Shown: positions 42,229-51,409, counted from the stretch's first letter. The stretch: 64,000 bases of DNA from a bacterium (GCA_040755755.1 JBFLZW010000030.1:144991-208990); one strand, 5' to 3'. Notes: generated from the sequence alone by a model not told the origin. Numbers and translations are program-made.

Positions 42229-44640
42229 GTGTCTGACGGCTCTCTCTCACCTTCTCCCCGGATACAGAGAAGGAAATATCTGTTTCCTGGATTGATAGGG
42301 GTAATCATCCTTGCCTCGGCCCTTGGCCTGAGATCCATTTCCTTTGACAACAATGTGGAATCCATGCTTCCGGCAGATGAGGAAGTTGTTCGCTCCATCC
42401 GGTTTTTCAGAGAATCCGATCTTTCAGACAAGGTTTTCATCTCATTAGGCATAAAGTCTTCCGGCCATTCGACGAAGGAGCTCATTCAGGCCGTCGATCA
42501 ATTAGCCGCTTCTCTCAGGTCCCCCCTGGTGACCGAGGTGATGACCGGAGTGTCGGAAACCGAGATGCTTAGTGAGATCGATACCCTGCTGACAGGTTTT
42601 CCCCAGTTGGCCAGTCAAAAAGACCTCTGCCGCATCGATCGGTTGCTAACCCCCCAGGGAGTCAAAGACAGCCTGGCCAGGGATTTTCAGCACCTTTTAA
42701 CCCCTGCCAGCAGCTTCATGGTGCCCTTCATCCGCTCGGATCCTTTGGGGATAAAGGCCAGGGTACTGGGCAATCTCCGCACCCTTTATACCAGCCTGGG
42801 ATATGAAGTCAATCTCGAAGACGGGCACTTTATCAGCAAGGATGGAAGGCATGCCCTGCTCATCCTGAAAACTCCGGTAGTCCTTACCGACGGATTCGGT
42901 TCCCGGAAATTGCACGCCTTCCTGCTTGACCGCCTGAAGTCTTTGCCCGACTTTGTCTTCGCAGACATCGTGGCCGGGCACCTTCACTCCATAAGTAATG
43001 AAGATGTCCTGAAAAGAGATGTTCGCATCATGACCATTATAGCCTCGGTCGCTTTTGTGCTCTTATTCCTGCTCCTGTTCCAGGATATCAGAGCGATTGC
43101 TGTCTTTGTACTGCCCATGGCCGCTGTTCTTGTCGCTACCAGCCTGTCGTCGATGATATTCGATAAGCTCTCCTATTTAGTCATCGGCATGGGAGGAGTT
43201 GTTGTCGGGTTTGTCATAGATTATGGCATTTATGTGTATACAGCGGTTATTCGCACCGGCGACAACTCTGCGGCTATTGTTAAAAAGATAGCCGGGCCGG
43301 TACTCACCGGGGCACTGACCACGGTGGCCATTTTTATCGCCTTCTTCTTCTCCCATGTTCAGGGGTATTATCAGTTGGCCGCTTTCTCGATTATCAGCAT
43401 CACCCTGTGCATCCTGGGGTCTTTCTTTATCTTGCCGCATCTCCTTTGCGCTCACCATGACAGCAGGCTGTTAGCCGCAGTCAGAAGGAGCTCTCCTATC
43501 CGGCAGGTGGCCATATCGGATACCCGGAAAATTCTTTTCGGGGGAGTAATGATCATTGCCGCTCTCCTTCTCTGCTCGCGATTGACCTTCGATGCCGACA
43601 TCAGACAGTTCGATGGAAGTGATCGGAAGATTTCCCAGACTGAGGAGAAATTTCATCATATCTGGGGAGGAAAGGATGCCCCGGCGGTTCTGGTCGTGCC
43701 GGGGGAAAATCTGGAAGAAGCCCTGGAGCGGAACGAGCAGGTCTATCACCAGGCAGCGGGCCGGATAGGCGAAGATAATATTTCAAGCCTGGCTTTGCTC
43801 TGGCCATCGAGAAAAACCCGGCAGGAGAATGCAAACCGATGGGTCCGTTTCTGGAAACAGGGAAGGGAAGAAAAATTGAGAAATCTTCTTTCCGAATACG
43901 GCCAGAAGTATCATTTCTCGAAGGATGCCTTTTCTCCCTTCTTCGAGAGCCTGTATACAGGAGCGATTGTGGGGGATTTTACCCCCTTGCAGCGATTAAG
44001 AGATCGTTTTATCATGGAAGGAAAGGAAGGCAAGGATGGCTTCAGGGTATTGTCCTTTTTCCCGGATAAAGATCACTATCTCTCATCGCTCAAGGCCATA
44101 TGCAGCCGTTATCCGGGAACCTTTGTCGTGTCCCGGAAAAATCTTTCCCAGGCGCTTTCCCGGTCGGTCTTTTCCGAAACCGTTTATTTATCGGGCATTG
44201 CTGCCGTATTGGTTGCGGCCATAACCCTTCTTCTGCTGAAAAGCATCCGGCTGTCCATCCTGGCCCTTCTTCCCTCGGTCACGGGTATTGCGGTGGCTCT
44301 CGGCATCATGCCGCTTATGCGTTTACCCTTGAATGCGGCCAATATCATGGCTGCCATGATCGTGGCTGGCCTGACCAGCGATTATGGCATATTCATGGTC
44401 TATGCGTGCAAGTATCGATTAAATACCGGAACCCGGACAGCGATATCATTGTCGGCGATCACCACGCTGGTTGGTACCGCAGTATTGCTATTTGCCCGGC
44501 ATCCGGTCCTGTTTTCAATCGGATTGACCCTGACGGCAGGGGTGTTCCCAGGATTCATCTCCTCGATGATGATTGTCCCTGCCCTGTATGCCCAATGGAT
44601 TAAAGTGGAAAGGGAACCTTTGCCAGTATGCGGCCTCTGA
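42229..44640 (+). CDS. MMPL/RND-family lipid exporter
   Basis: An 803-residue inner-membrane transporter with GTG start. It has two homologous halves, each one helix plus a large periplasmic loop and a five-helix bundle (IMTIIASVAFVLLFLLLFQD, YLVIGMGGVVVGFVIDYGIY near residue 325, then TVYLSGIAAVLVAAITLLLL, NIMAAMIVAGLTSDYGIFMV near 705). The DYGIY and SDYGIF sequences are the MMPL/RND proton-relay region. It would lift the finished product lipid from the inner membrane to the periplasm, as ApeM does, handing over to the LolA-like carrier. It overlaps the lipoprotein gene by 13 bases. Confidence 0.9.
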   Translation: MSDGSLSPSPRIQRRKYLFPGLIGVIILASALGLRSISFDNNVESMLPADEEVVRSIRFFRESDLSDKVFISLGIKSSGHSTKELIQAVDQLAASLRSPLVTEVMTGVSETEMLSEIDTLLTGFPQLASQKDLCRIDRLLTPQGVKDSLARDFQHLLTPASSFMVPFIRSDPLGIKARVLGNLRTLYTSLGYEVNLEDGHFISKDGRHALLILKTPVVLTDGFGSRKLHAFLLDRLKSLPDFVFADIVAGHLHSISNEDVLKRDVRIMTIIASVAFVLLFLLLFQDIRAIAVFVLPMAAVLVATSLSSMIFDKLSYLVIGMGGVVVGFVIDYGIYVYTAVIRTGDNSAAIVKKIAGPVLTGALTTVAIFIAFFFSHVQGYYQLAAFSIISITLCILGSFFILPHLLCAHHDSRLLAAVRRSSPIRQVAISDTRKILFGGVMIIAALLLCSRLTFDADIRQFDGSDRKISQTEEKFHHIWGGKDAPAVLVVPGENLEEALERNEQVYHQAAGRIGEDNISSLALLWPSRKTRQENANRWVRFWKQGREEKLRNLLSEYGQKYHFSKDAFSPFFESLYTGAIVGDFTPLQRLRDRFIMEGKEGKDGFRVLSFFPDKDHYLSSLKAICSRYPGTFVVSRKNLSQALSRSVFSETVYLSGIAAVLVAAITLLLLKSIRLSILALLPSVTGIAVALGIMPLMRLPLNAANIMAAMIVAGLTSDYGIFMVYACKYRLNTGTRTAISLSAITTLVGTAVLLFARHPVLFSIGLTLTAGVFPGFISSMMIVPALYAQWIKVEREPLPVCGL

Positions 44641-45299
44641 TAATTATCATGGTATTCTTTATGGGATTGCTCGTGGGCGGCTGCGCCCGGACTCCTTTTC
44701 AACCGGCGTTGTGCCTGCCGGTTAAAGGGCTCGATCCCCGGGCAGTCCGGGAACAGTTTTCCCGGCTGATTCCGGAAAAGTTTCAGCTTGTCAACACCAT
44801 CGTTTTCACCTATGGTCAATACACCTTTTCTGCAATCGGGTATACGGATATCGATAGTCAAAAGAACGCCTTCACCGTGGCCGGTATCAATCCTCTGGGC
44901 GTAAAACTCTTTGAGCTTGCCGGTGACAGTCAGGGGGTCGAGTGCAGGTTTGCTCTCGAAGAGTTTGCCCGTCACGGGAACTTTGCTCAGGCCGTAGCCG
45001 ACGATATCAGGAGGATATATTTTGACCGCCTTCCCTCTCCCGAAGCCAGGGTGCGAAAAAAGAAATACCGGATCATCTTCCGGCAGCCGGGTACAGAAGG
45101 CACTCTGGAGTATGTTTTTGCCGGGGCCGATAACCTGCTGGTTGAAAAGAATTGTTATCAGGAGAATAATCGCCTGTGGAGTATTTCCTATTATGAATAC
45201 CAGCAAAAAGACGGGAAATTCCATCCAACCGGCATTATTCTTAACAATCATCACTATCATTATCGGTTAACTCTCCGATTAAAGGAAATCCGGTCGTGA
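44628..45299 (+). CDS. DUF3261-like outer-membrane lipoprotein
   Basis: A 223-residue lipoprotein with signal peptide and lipobox GLLVGGC at residue 20. The mature part (TIVFTYGQYTFSAIGYTDID, TVAGINPLGVKLFELAGDSQ) and later YRIIFRQPGTEGTLEYV match the DUF3261 pattern seen in aryl polyene clusters (ApeN-like). It probably receives the exported lipid at the outer membrane. It overlaps the MMPL gene by 13 bases and the dehydratase gene by four (GTGA). Confidence 0.78.
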   Translation: MRPLIIIMVFFMGLLVGGCARTPFQPALCLPVKGLDPRAVREQFSRLIPEKFQLVNTIVFTYGQYTFSAIGYTDIDSQKNAFTVAGINPLGVKLFELAGDSQGVECRFALEEFARHGNFAQAVADDIRRIYFDRLPSPEARVRKKKYRIIFRQPGTEGTLEYVFAGADNLLVEKNCYQENNRLWSISYYEYQQKDGKFHPTGIILNNHHYHYRLTLRLKEIRS

Positions 45300-45703
45300 A
45301 TAGACTGAGCGATGAAATTGAACACAGCATGTTTGGCCTGCGGGAGGGCTCCGAAGGCGTTATTGAAGCGCATTTTTCGTTTCCGCCGGAGTTCATCGGT
45401 TTTCAGGGCCACTTTCCCGGAAAGCCCATTCTTCCGGGTGTATGCAAAATTCAGGCAACCCTGCTGATTCTCAAGACCTGGAAAAGGAAAAAGGTTGCTC
45501 TGAAGGAAATCGTTCTGGCAAAGTTTTTTTCTCCCGTTACCTGCGGCCAGGAAGTGGTCTTTACCTGCCGGGAATGTAAGAGCGGTGGCAGCCGGGAAAC
45601 CCTGATAAAGGCCCTGGTAGAGAGTGAAGGGAAAAAAGTTGCCGAGCTGCATCTGAAAGTAGTTATTTCTCCTGAGGAGGGGGGCTCATGCATCGCAGAA
45701 TGA
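45296..45703 (+). CDS. Hotdog dehydratase (ApeI/FabZ-like)
   Basis: A 135-residue hotdog enzyme with the FabZ/FabA landmark FQGHFPGKPILPGVCKIQAT near residue 37, where His (GHFPG) is the catalytic base and the following helix carries the partner acid position (here replaced or shifted). It would dehydrate the 3-hydroxyacyl-ACP made by FabG, giving the conjugated chain. GTG start overlaps the lipoprotein stop. It overlaps the thioesterase gene by 16 bases. Confidence 0.85.
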   Translation: MNRLSDEIEHSMFGLREGSEGVIEAHFSFPPEFIGFQGHFPGKPILPGVCKIQATLLILKTWKRKKVALKEIVLAKFFSPVTCGQEVVFTCRECKSGGSRETLIKALVESEGKKVAELHLKVVISPEEGGSCIAE

Positions 45704-46170
45704 AATGCTATTTCGAGCGTGTTGCCGGAGCACCTGACCCTCTGGTGTTTCGCCTGAAAAGACGGGTGAGGTTCAGCGAGGTTGACGTTATGGGGATAAG
45801 CTGGCACGGGAGATACCCGGTGTACTTCGAGGAAGGATCGGCTGAGCTTGGCAGGCGCTGCGGCCTTTCCTATCAGGATTTCTATGAGGCAAACATCCGG
45901 GCCCCGATTGTGCAATTGCATATCGATTATCACCGCCCCCTGTACCTCGATGAGGAATTTACCATCGTGGCCTCGTACCTGTGGAGCGAAGGTGCCCGGC
46001 TGAATACTGAATACTCGCTGATCAAACAGGAGGGGAGCGTCGCTGCAAGCGGCTATACCGTCCAGATGTTTATCGACAGCGTCAGCCAGGAGCCGTATCT
46101 CATTTCCCCGGACCTTCTTGAGCGGTTCCGCAGACGATGGCAGGCAGGAGAATTTGCATGCCTCACCTGA
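45688..46170 (+). CDS. Acyl-CoA/ACP thioesterase (YbgC/ApeK-like, 4HBT)
   Basis: A 160-residue 4-hydroxybenzoyl-CoA thioesterase-like hotdog protein. Family run RFSEVDVMGISWHGRYPVYF near residue 27, with the Asp-x-Met-Gly-x-x-x-His region in place, then APIVQLHIDYHRPLYLDEEF. It would release chains from ACP or CoA, or correct mis-loading. AGGAGGGG precedes ATG, and it overlaps the following KS gene by 13 bases. ApeK has the same fold and place in aryl polyene clusters. Confidence 0.85.
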   Translation: MHRRMKCYFERVAGAPDPLVFRLKRRVRFSEVDVMGISWHGRYPVYFEEGSAELGRRCGLSYQDFYEANIRAPIVQLHIDYHRPLYLDEEFTIVASYLWSEGARLNTEYSLIKQEGSVAASGYTVQMFIDSVSQEPYLISPDLLERFRRRWQAGEFACLT

Positions 46171-47291
46171 AAGCACTGGCCGTGGCCAGTGATCTGGTCA
46201 CTCCCTACGGATGGGGCATTGAAGCCTGCTGGCAGGGGCTTTTGTCCGGCAAGACCGCCATCCGGCCCCTGGAACGCTTTTCCACCGGGCACTTATTGAC
46301 CGGCAAAGCAGCCACCATACCGGGCCTGAAGGTAATAAGCCCGGATGAATCACTGGTAATGCAGATGCTGACTCCTCTTCTGAGAAAGGCATCCGGCCTT
46401 ATTCCTGCGGACGCTCTGGTGATACTGGCAACCACCACCGGAGAGATAGACTTTCTGGAACGGTCGGTTATCGAGGGAAGGGCATCGGCCGGGGAGAGCC
46501 GTTTGGATTGCCTGCTCGGTAAAGTGGTGCAATTGGCCGGATCAGCCAGACCGGGAATAATCATTTCGGCAGCCTGTGTTTCGTCGAGTACCGCCATTGC
46601 CCGGGCAGCCTCCCAGATCCGGGATGGTGTGGATGATTGCCTGCTCGTTGTGGCCTGTGACAGTGTGAGTGAGTTTGTCATGGCCGGGTTCTCCACCCTG
46701 ATGGCCCTGGACAAAGACATGGCCCGGCCCTTTGACCAAAACAGAGGAGGCTTGAGCCTCGGTGAGGCAGCCGGATTTATCTTACTGATGAGCGAAGAGC
46801 GGGCCATGCGGGAAAACCGGCCGGTTATCGGAGAAATCGCCGGTTGGGGATTGACCAGTGATGCCAACCATATGACCGGACCTTCGCGGGATGGCCGCGG
46901 GCTGGCCCTGGCTGTTGAAAAAGCCCTCCGGTCAGCCGGGCTCCCTGACGATAGTGTGGGATCCATAGCTGCACATGGTACGGGAACGGTGTATAATGAC
47001 GCTATGGAGATGAAAGCCTTCAAAAGGATTTTTACAAATCAGGCCATTCCGACTTACTCCATCAAAGGCGGAACAGGACATACCCTGGGAGCCGCAGGTC
47101 TGGTGGAAGCGATTGTCGCATTTCGGTCCTTGCAGGAAAAGGTTATCCCCCCTACGGTAAATATGCGCTGCGTCGATGAAGAAGCCAAAGGCTGGGTTTC
47201 CCCGCAGCCGCAGCCGTTCAACGGGCAGGTAACGGTTTCCACCAACTCCGGATTCGGAGGCTTGAATGCCGCCCTGGTGCTTAAAGTATAA
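46158..47291 (+). CDS. Beta-ketoacyl-ACP synthase (KS 2)
   Basis: A 377-residue KS. Catalytic set: nucleophile Cys in ISAACVSSSTAIARA near residue 140, His in AAHGTGTVYNDAME near 275, and His in KGGTGHTLGAAG near 306. The N-terminus (MPHLKALAVASDLVTPYGWG) is shorter than KS 1 and the central helix differs, so the two are not recent duplicates. ATG 46158 has GGAG nearby; the in-frame ATG at 46137 lies deeper in the upstream gene. It would serve a different chain length or step. The plus-strand run is interrupted after this gene by the ATPase/PIN-like pair. Confidence 0.9.
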   Translation: MPHLKALAVASDLVTPYGWGIEACWQGLLSGKTAIRPLERFSTGHLLTGKAATIPGLKVISPDESLVMQMLTPLLRKASGLIPADALVILATTTGEIDFLERSVIEGRASAGESRLDCLLGKVVQLAGSARPGIIISAACVSSSTAIARAASQIRDGVDDCLLVVACDSVSEFVMAGFSTLMALDKDMARPFDQNRGGLSLGEAAGFILLMSEERAMRENRPVIGEIAGWGLTSDANHMTGPSRDGRGLALAVEKALRSAGLPDDSVGSIAAHGTGTVYNDAMEMKAFKRIFTNQAIPTYSIKGGTGHTLGAAGLVEAIVAFRSLQEKVIPPTVNMRCVDEEAKGWVSPQPQPFNGQVTVSTNSGFGGLNAALVLKV

Positions 47292-47342
47292 TGTGAAGTG
47301 ATATAAATTAACGGAGTAAGAATGGAGTAACATGGAGTAACC

Positions 47343-48608
47343 ATGATTAAGGAACTGAGGTTAATAAACTGGAAAAGCTTCGAAGACGCAACACTTCACA
47401 TCGATCCGCTCACTGTCATTATCGGGGCTAACGCAAGCGGAAAATCCAATGCCCTTGACGCTCTTCTGTTTCTTCAGCGGATAGCCTTTGGCCGCTCCAT
47501 TACGGCGACAATCGCTGGAGATACCGAATTGTCCAATATTCGAGGTGGCATTGAGTGGGTGGTTAGAAAACCGGAAACAAGTTTTGGTCTGGAAGTTCTG
47601 GTTCAAGACCCAAGGCAAGAAACAATCGAATACCGGTACACGATCAAGATTGCCGCCAATAGCGTGCGTGCAGAGTTGGCAAGCGAGTCGCTCGTGCGAA
47701 TGAAATATAGACCTTACAGCTCAACACCAATTGAACAGAAACTCTATTACACAAACCTGGAAGACACTTCCGCTGCGGCCATTCCAACCTACTTTTCTTC
47801 TGGAAAACAGGGGAGAGGAAAGCGGATCGATCTGAACCGGGCTTATAGCATTCTCAGCCAGATGGAAACACAGAGCTTTCGCAAAGAGGTGTCTGAAGGA
47901 GCACGACTGGTTCAGGAAAATTTTCAGCGCATCTTCATTTTAGATCCCATTCCGAGTCACATGCGCAACTACTCGCCCTTTTCCGACAAGCTCAAGTCTG
48001 ATGGCGCAAACATTGCCGGTGTACTTGCGGCCCTCCCGAAAGAGCGGAAGGAAGAAGTGGAAGTCATCCTGACCAGCTACCTGAAACAAATGCCTGAGCG
48101 GGATATCAAACGGGTCTGGACAGAACCTGTCGGCAAATTTGAGACCGACGCCATGCTTTATTGTGAGGAAGGATGGCCGGGTTCCAGAGAACAAGATACT
48201 GTTGACGCCAGGGGCATGTCCGACGGGACATTGCGCTATCTGGCTATCATCACTGCTTTGCTGACTCGTGAAGAAAATAGCTTGCTGGTCGTAGAGGAAG
48301 TAGATAACGGACTGCATCCGTCGCGTGCCCATATCCTGGTGAAAATGCTTCAAGAGCTGGGGAATCAGCGAAACATCGATGTTATTGTAACCACGCATAA
48401 CCCGGCACTGCTGGATGCGTTGGGCAACCGTATGGTGCCGTTTATTACGGTAGCTCACCGCGATATGTCTACCGGTGCCAGCACATTCACCCTGCTGGAA
48501 GAAATCGAGCAACTTCCAAAATTAATGGCTTCAGGTACTATCGGTAGACTCACCACGGAAGGTAAGATCGAGGCTGCCCTGAAAAGCGCAGGAAGAAGGG
48601 GCAGGTGA
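47343..48608 (+). CDS. AAA/SMC-like ATPase (RecF/OLD-type), putative defence component
   Basis: A 421-residue ATPase of the AAA_15/AAA_21 class: Walker A IGANASGKSN near residue 27, an ABC-like signature DARGMSDGTLRYLA near 290, Walker B LLVVEEVDNGLHPSR, and H-loop TTHNPALLDAL. Proteins of this class team up with nuclease or toprim partners in phage defence (for example OLD/Gabija- and PARIS-like systems). The next gene, a single base on, encodes a PIN-like protein. Both lie between biosynthetic genes with 51 bases from KS 2. Three GGAGTAA motifs precede its ATG. No toprim domain is fused. Confidence 0.85.
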   Translation: MIKELRLINWKSFEDATLHIDPLTVIIGANASGKSNALDALLFLQRIAFGRSITATIAGDTELSNIRGGIEWVVRKPETSFGLEVLVQDPRQETIEYRYTIKIAANSVRAELASESLVRMKYRPYSSTPIEQKLYYTNLEDTSAAAIPTYFSSGKQGRGKRIDLNRAYSILSQMETQSFRKEVSEGARLVQENFQRIFILDPIPSHMRNYSPFSDKLKSDGANIAGVLAALPKERKEEVEVILTSYLKQMPERDIKRVWTEPVGKFETDAMLYCEEGWPGSREQDTVDARGMSDGTLRYLAIITALLTREENSLLVVEEVDNGLHPSRAHILVKMLQELGNQRNIDVIVTTHNPALLDALGNRMVPFITVAHRDMSTGASTFTLLEEIEQLPKLMASGTIGRLTTEGKIEAALKSAGRRGR

Positions 48609-49121
48609 ATGAAAAAAGTGCTGATTATCGATACCAGCGTTCTTTGCGTCTGGCTGCGGGTGCCGGGTATGGAATCTTGTGGACCTGATGAAGACCAATG
48701 GGATTGGGATCGTGTTGAGAAAAAAATCGACGATGAAAACCAGAACCATTCGATTTTTGTTTTGCCGCTGGCAACTATTATCGAAACCGGCAACCATATC
48801 AGTCGGGCAAAGCATAACCGCAGAGAGTGCGGGGTAGTGCTGGCCGATCTCATGAGCAAAAGTGCAGACCAGAAATCTCCCTGGGCGGCGTTTTCCGATC
48901 AAGCCGCACTTTGGACTTCTGATAAGCTTAAAGAGCTGGCGAATACTTGGCCTGATCTGGCTGCCCAAAAACTTTCTCTTGGGGACGTTACAATAAAAGA
49001 TGTGGCGGAATACTATGCCCAAAGTGGGTATGAAGTAGAAATCCTGACTGGGGACAAGGGGCTTAAGGCATATCAGCCGATAGCAAAAGCTATGGTTCCT
49101 CGACGAAGGCAAAAACGGTGA
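48609..49121 (+). CDS. PIN-like domain protein, partner of the ATPase
   Basis: A 170-residue soluble protein starting directly at the ATPase stop. KVLIIDTSVLCVWLRV with Asp8, an internal acidic segment, and LSLGDVTIKDVAEYYAQSG followed by VEILTGDKGLKAY give the acidic-residue order of PIN-family RNases. It probably cleaves RNA or DNA when triggered by the ATPase; inference from pairing alone. The end MVPRRRQKR is basic. The pair is followed by a 310-base repeat-bearing gap. Confidence 0.65.
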   Translation: MKKVLIIDTSVLCVWLRVPGMESCGPDEDQWDWDRVEKKIDDENQNHSIFVLPLATIIETGNHISRAKHNRRECGVVLADLMSKSADQKSPWAAFSDQAALWTSDKLKELANTWPDLAAQKLSLGDVTIKDVAEYYAQSGYEVEILTGDKGLKAYQPIAKAMVPRRRQKR

Positions 49122-49431
49122 GGGAGAGAGGGATGCAGTGTGGGTGGGTGCGTATTAATCATGGATACCAGGGGTTTTTATATAAGGGAAAAAACAATTA
49201 ATTCAAACTCTCGAAAAGGTTGCATTGGCTTTAGGCAAGAGGTTGAAAATAGAGTTAACATAAACAGGTAAAATATCCCCCATTTCTCTCGATCGAGAGG
49301 AGGACGGTAACAACCATCACCCCCACCCAGCATCCCCCCTCAAGGGGGAGGGAGAAGAGTGGATGTCTTTCCTCAAGGGGGATAATGGATGCTCCTATAC
49401 AAGACGAAGAAGAATCGGCGAACGAGCAGTC
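49122..49431. other. Gap between the ATPase/PIN pair and the half-KS gene
   Basis: About 310 bases containing a 111-bp repeat element at 49274-49384; nothing else is recognised. It may mark the right edge of the inserted ATPase/PIN-like unit and must hold the promoter for downstream genes if the insertion is polar. Confidence 0.5.
49274..49384. repeat. GC-rich palindromic repeat, copy 3 (111 bp)
   Basis: Ends TATCCCCC (49274-49281) and GGGGGATA (49377-49384) are perfect inverted repeats. The centre holds CCCCCTCAAGGGGG, with C- and G-rich tracts like the other copies. Confidence 0.6.
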
Positions 49432-50100
49432 ATGATTGACATTCCCGGTATCGGCTGGATTACAGCGAAAGAATACGGCTGCGTGGCCCAAAATATAAGC
49501 CGGACGCTCCCTCCAATGAAATCGATACACGGCCAGTTGTCGAATGAGGGCATATTTTTGTATCCGGTAAAATATTTTGGCAGATTCGACGCGGTTTCCA
49601 AAATGACGTGCTGTGCCATAGCCCTGGCTCTGCATGATGCCGGATTGGTCTATTCCGAAGATCGGAAGCAGGACATGGGCATTGTCGGGACCAATGAGCG
49701 GGGCTCCCTGGAATCGAACATCAGCTATTTCCAGGATTACGTAGAATCAGGCAGGACATTGGCACGGGGAAATCTCTTTCTCTATACCCTCTCCTCAAGC
49801 CCGTTAGCTGAAGCAGCAATCTATTTTGGCTGTCAGGGGCCGGTATTGTACCTGGGCTTTCAGCGCCAGGATATCTCTTCGCTGCTGTCGTGTGCAGGGC
49901 ACATGCTCTGCAGTGAAGGAGTTTCAGGGATGCTGGCAGTAGCGGCGGATGAAGAAGAGGCTGTCTGTTTTTGTATGCAGCCAAAAGAAGCGGATCCGAT
50001 GAGAAGGGGGTTCGGATTTGAGAACATCAAGGATATAGTAGAAAAAACAACCAATATAAATCAAGTAATAGATAGAGCACGGTGGCTTTCCCGCTCATGA
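49432..50100 (+). CDS. Chain-length-factor-like half ketosynthase (Ketoacyl-synt_2 type)
   Basis: A 222-residue protein matching only the N-terminal half of a KS (DIPGIGWITAKEYGCVAQN, SKMTCCAIALALHDAGLVY, VGTNERGSLESNISYF, LYTLSSSPLAEAAIYFGCQG). At the nucleophile elbow it reads VLYLGFQRQDIS, so the catalytic Cys is absent. Half-length KS-like proteins of this kind (ApeC) pair with a full KS and set chain length in aryl polyene systems. ATG 49432 begins near the family start, though no strong ribosome-binding site precedes it, and an earlier in-frame ATG at 49363 lies inside the repeat. It is likely a pseudo-enzyme partner of KS 1 or KS 2. Confidence 0.7.
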   Translation: MIDIPGIGWITAKEYGCVAQNISRTLPPMKSIHGQLSNEGIFLYPVKYFGRFDAVSKMTCCAIALALHDAGLVYSEDRKQDMGIVGTNERGSLESNISYFQDYVESGRTLARGNLFLYTLSSSPLAEAAIYFGCQGPVLYLGFQRQDISSLLSCAGHMLCSEGVSGMLAVAADEEEAVCFCMQPKEADPMRRGFGFENIKDIVEKTTNINQVIDRARWLSRS

Positions 50101-50131
50101 AATCTATACTATAACGGCAGGTAGGAACAGA

Positions 50132-51409
50132 GTGAAAATAAAGCTGATTTATCCGAAATGGCCAAAATTAAGCAACCAGACGGAGTTTAATTTACCGCCT
50201 CATGGGCCGGTGTGTCTGGCGGCGGCAGTGAGTGATGACATAGAGATTTCCTTTTGTGACGAACATGTGGAACCCCTGGATTACACCGATAACGATGCAG
50301 ACCTGATAGCCCTGTCTGTCATGCTGACCTGTCAGATCCCCCGCGCTTTCGAGATAGCTGACTGGTACCGTGCGCAGGGCAGGCCGGTTATCTTTGGCGG
50401 CATTGCTGCCATGCTTCATTCCGAGGAAGCAATCTCCCATGCCGATGCTGTCTTCTTAGGTGAGGCAGAGGGTCATTTTAACCAGGTGATTGAAGATTTC
50501 CGTCGCGGCGAGTTGAAAAAGGTGTATGATTTTCTCTCGGATCACCCTGATACGGCATTGATAGGAACTGCCCGGCGCGATATTCTGAAACGGGAGCGGT
50601 ATAATTTCCGGGGCATCCAGATGGTTGACCTGGTACATGCCTCGCGGGGATGCCGGTTTAATTGCTTTCCCTGCTGCACGCCGTATCTGGGTGGCCGGAA
50701 ATTCAGGCCGCGCCCTCTTGAGGCCGTGGTCAGGGAATTAGAAAGTATCGATAACAACCGTTTGTTCTTTGTTGATAATTCGCTGGCCCAGGATGACGAA
50801 TGGGAAAAGGCCCTGTTCAAGGCCATTGCACCCTTGCGGAAGAAATGGATATCTCACCCGATCAAGGACGACGATGAAATCCTGGATCTGGCCGTACAGG
50901 CTGGCTGCTGGTATGTGTATCAGGCCATTGTGGATACCTCGGACCACATTCGCCGGAGAGTCCAGCGATTGAAAGAGCGCGGGATCGGAGTCGAGGGAAC
51001 GATTATCCTGGGGCTGGATTCCCATGACGAAGATTCCATTAAGCGTCTGGTGGATTTTCTCCTCGAGATCAATCTGGACCTGGCCGAATTCACTATTCTT
51101 ACTCCCTTTCCCCATACTCCGATCAGGGATCAGTTAGCAAGGGAAAACAGGATACTCCACAATGACTGGAGCCGGTACACTACCGGGGAGGTCGTCTTTC
51201 AACCGGCCAGAATGAGCATCAGCTCACTCCAGCGCATGTATGAATATGCCTGGGAGACTTTTTACAGCAACGTAAGCCAGGAAATGCAGATGGCGAAATT
51301 ATTCCTGAAGGTCATCGAAAAAGAAAAACTCGATGGAACCTATAAGCGGGTCCCGTTGAGCTCCAATCGCTCGTGGTCTTCATCCGGGAGGGAAAACGCA
51401 AGATCATGA
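50132..51409 (+). CDS. B12-binding-type radical SAM protein 1
   Basis: A 425-residue protein with GTG start. An N-terminal cobalamin-binding-like Rossmann region (KIKLIYPKWPKLSNQTEFNL, VIFGGIAAMLHSEEA, VFLGEAEG) precedes the radical SAM core with SRGCRFNCFPCCTPYLGG near residue 175, giving CX3CX2C. Class-B enzymes of this build methylate unreactive carbons or do ring chemistry. The canonical DxHxxG cobalamin motif is not evident, so B12 may not be bound. It lies 31 bases after the half-KS gene and overlaps the next radical SAM gene by four bases (ATGA). Confidence 0.85.
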   Translation: MKIKLIYPKWPKLSNQTEFNLPPHGPVCLAAAVSDDIEISFCDEHVEPLDYTDNDADLIALSVMLTCQIPRAFEIADWYRAQGRPVIFGGIAAMLHSEEAISHADAVFLGEAEGHFNQVIEDFRRGELKKVYDFLSDHPDTALIGTARRDILKRERYNFRGIQMVDLVHASRGCRFNCFPCCTPYLGGRKFRPRPLEAVVRELESIDNNRLFFVDNSLAQDDEWEKALFKAIAPLRKKWISHPIKDDDEILDLAVQAGCWYVYQAIVDTSDHIRRRVQRLKERGIGVEGTIILGLDSHDEDSIKRLVDFLLEINLDLAEFTILTPFPHTPIRDQLARENRILHNDWSRYTTGEVVFQPARMSISSLQRMYEYAWETFYSNVSQEMQMAKLFLKVIEKEKLDGTYKRVPLSSNRSWSSSGRENARS

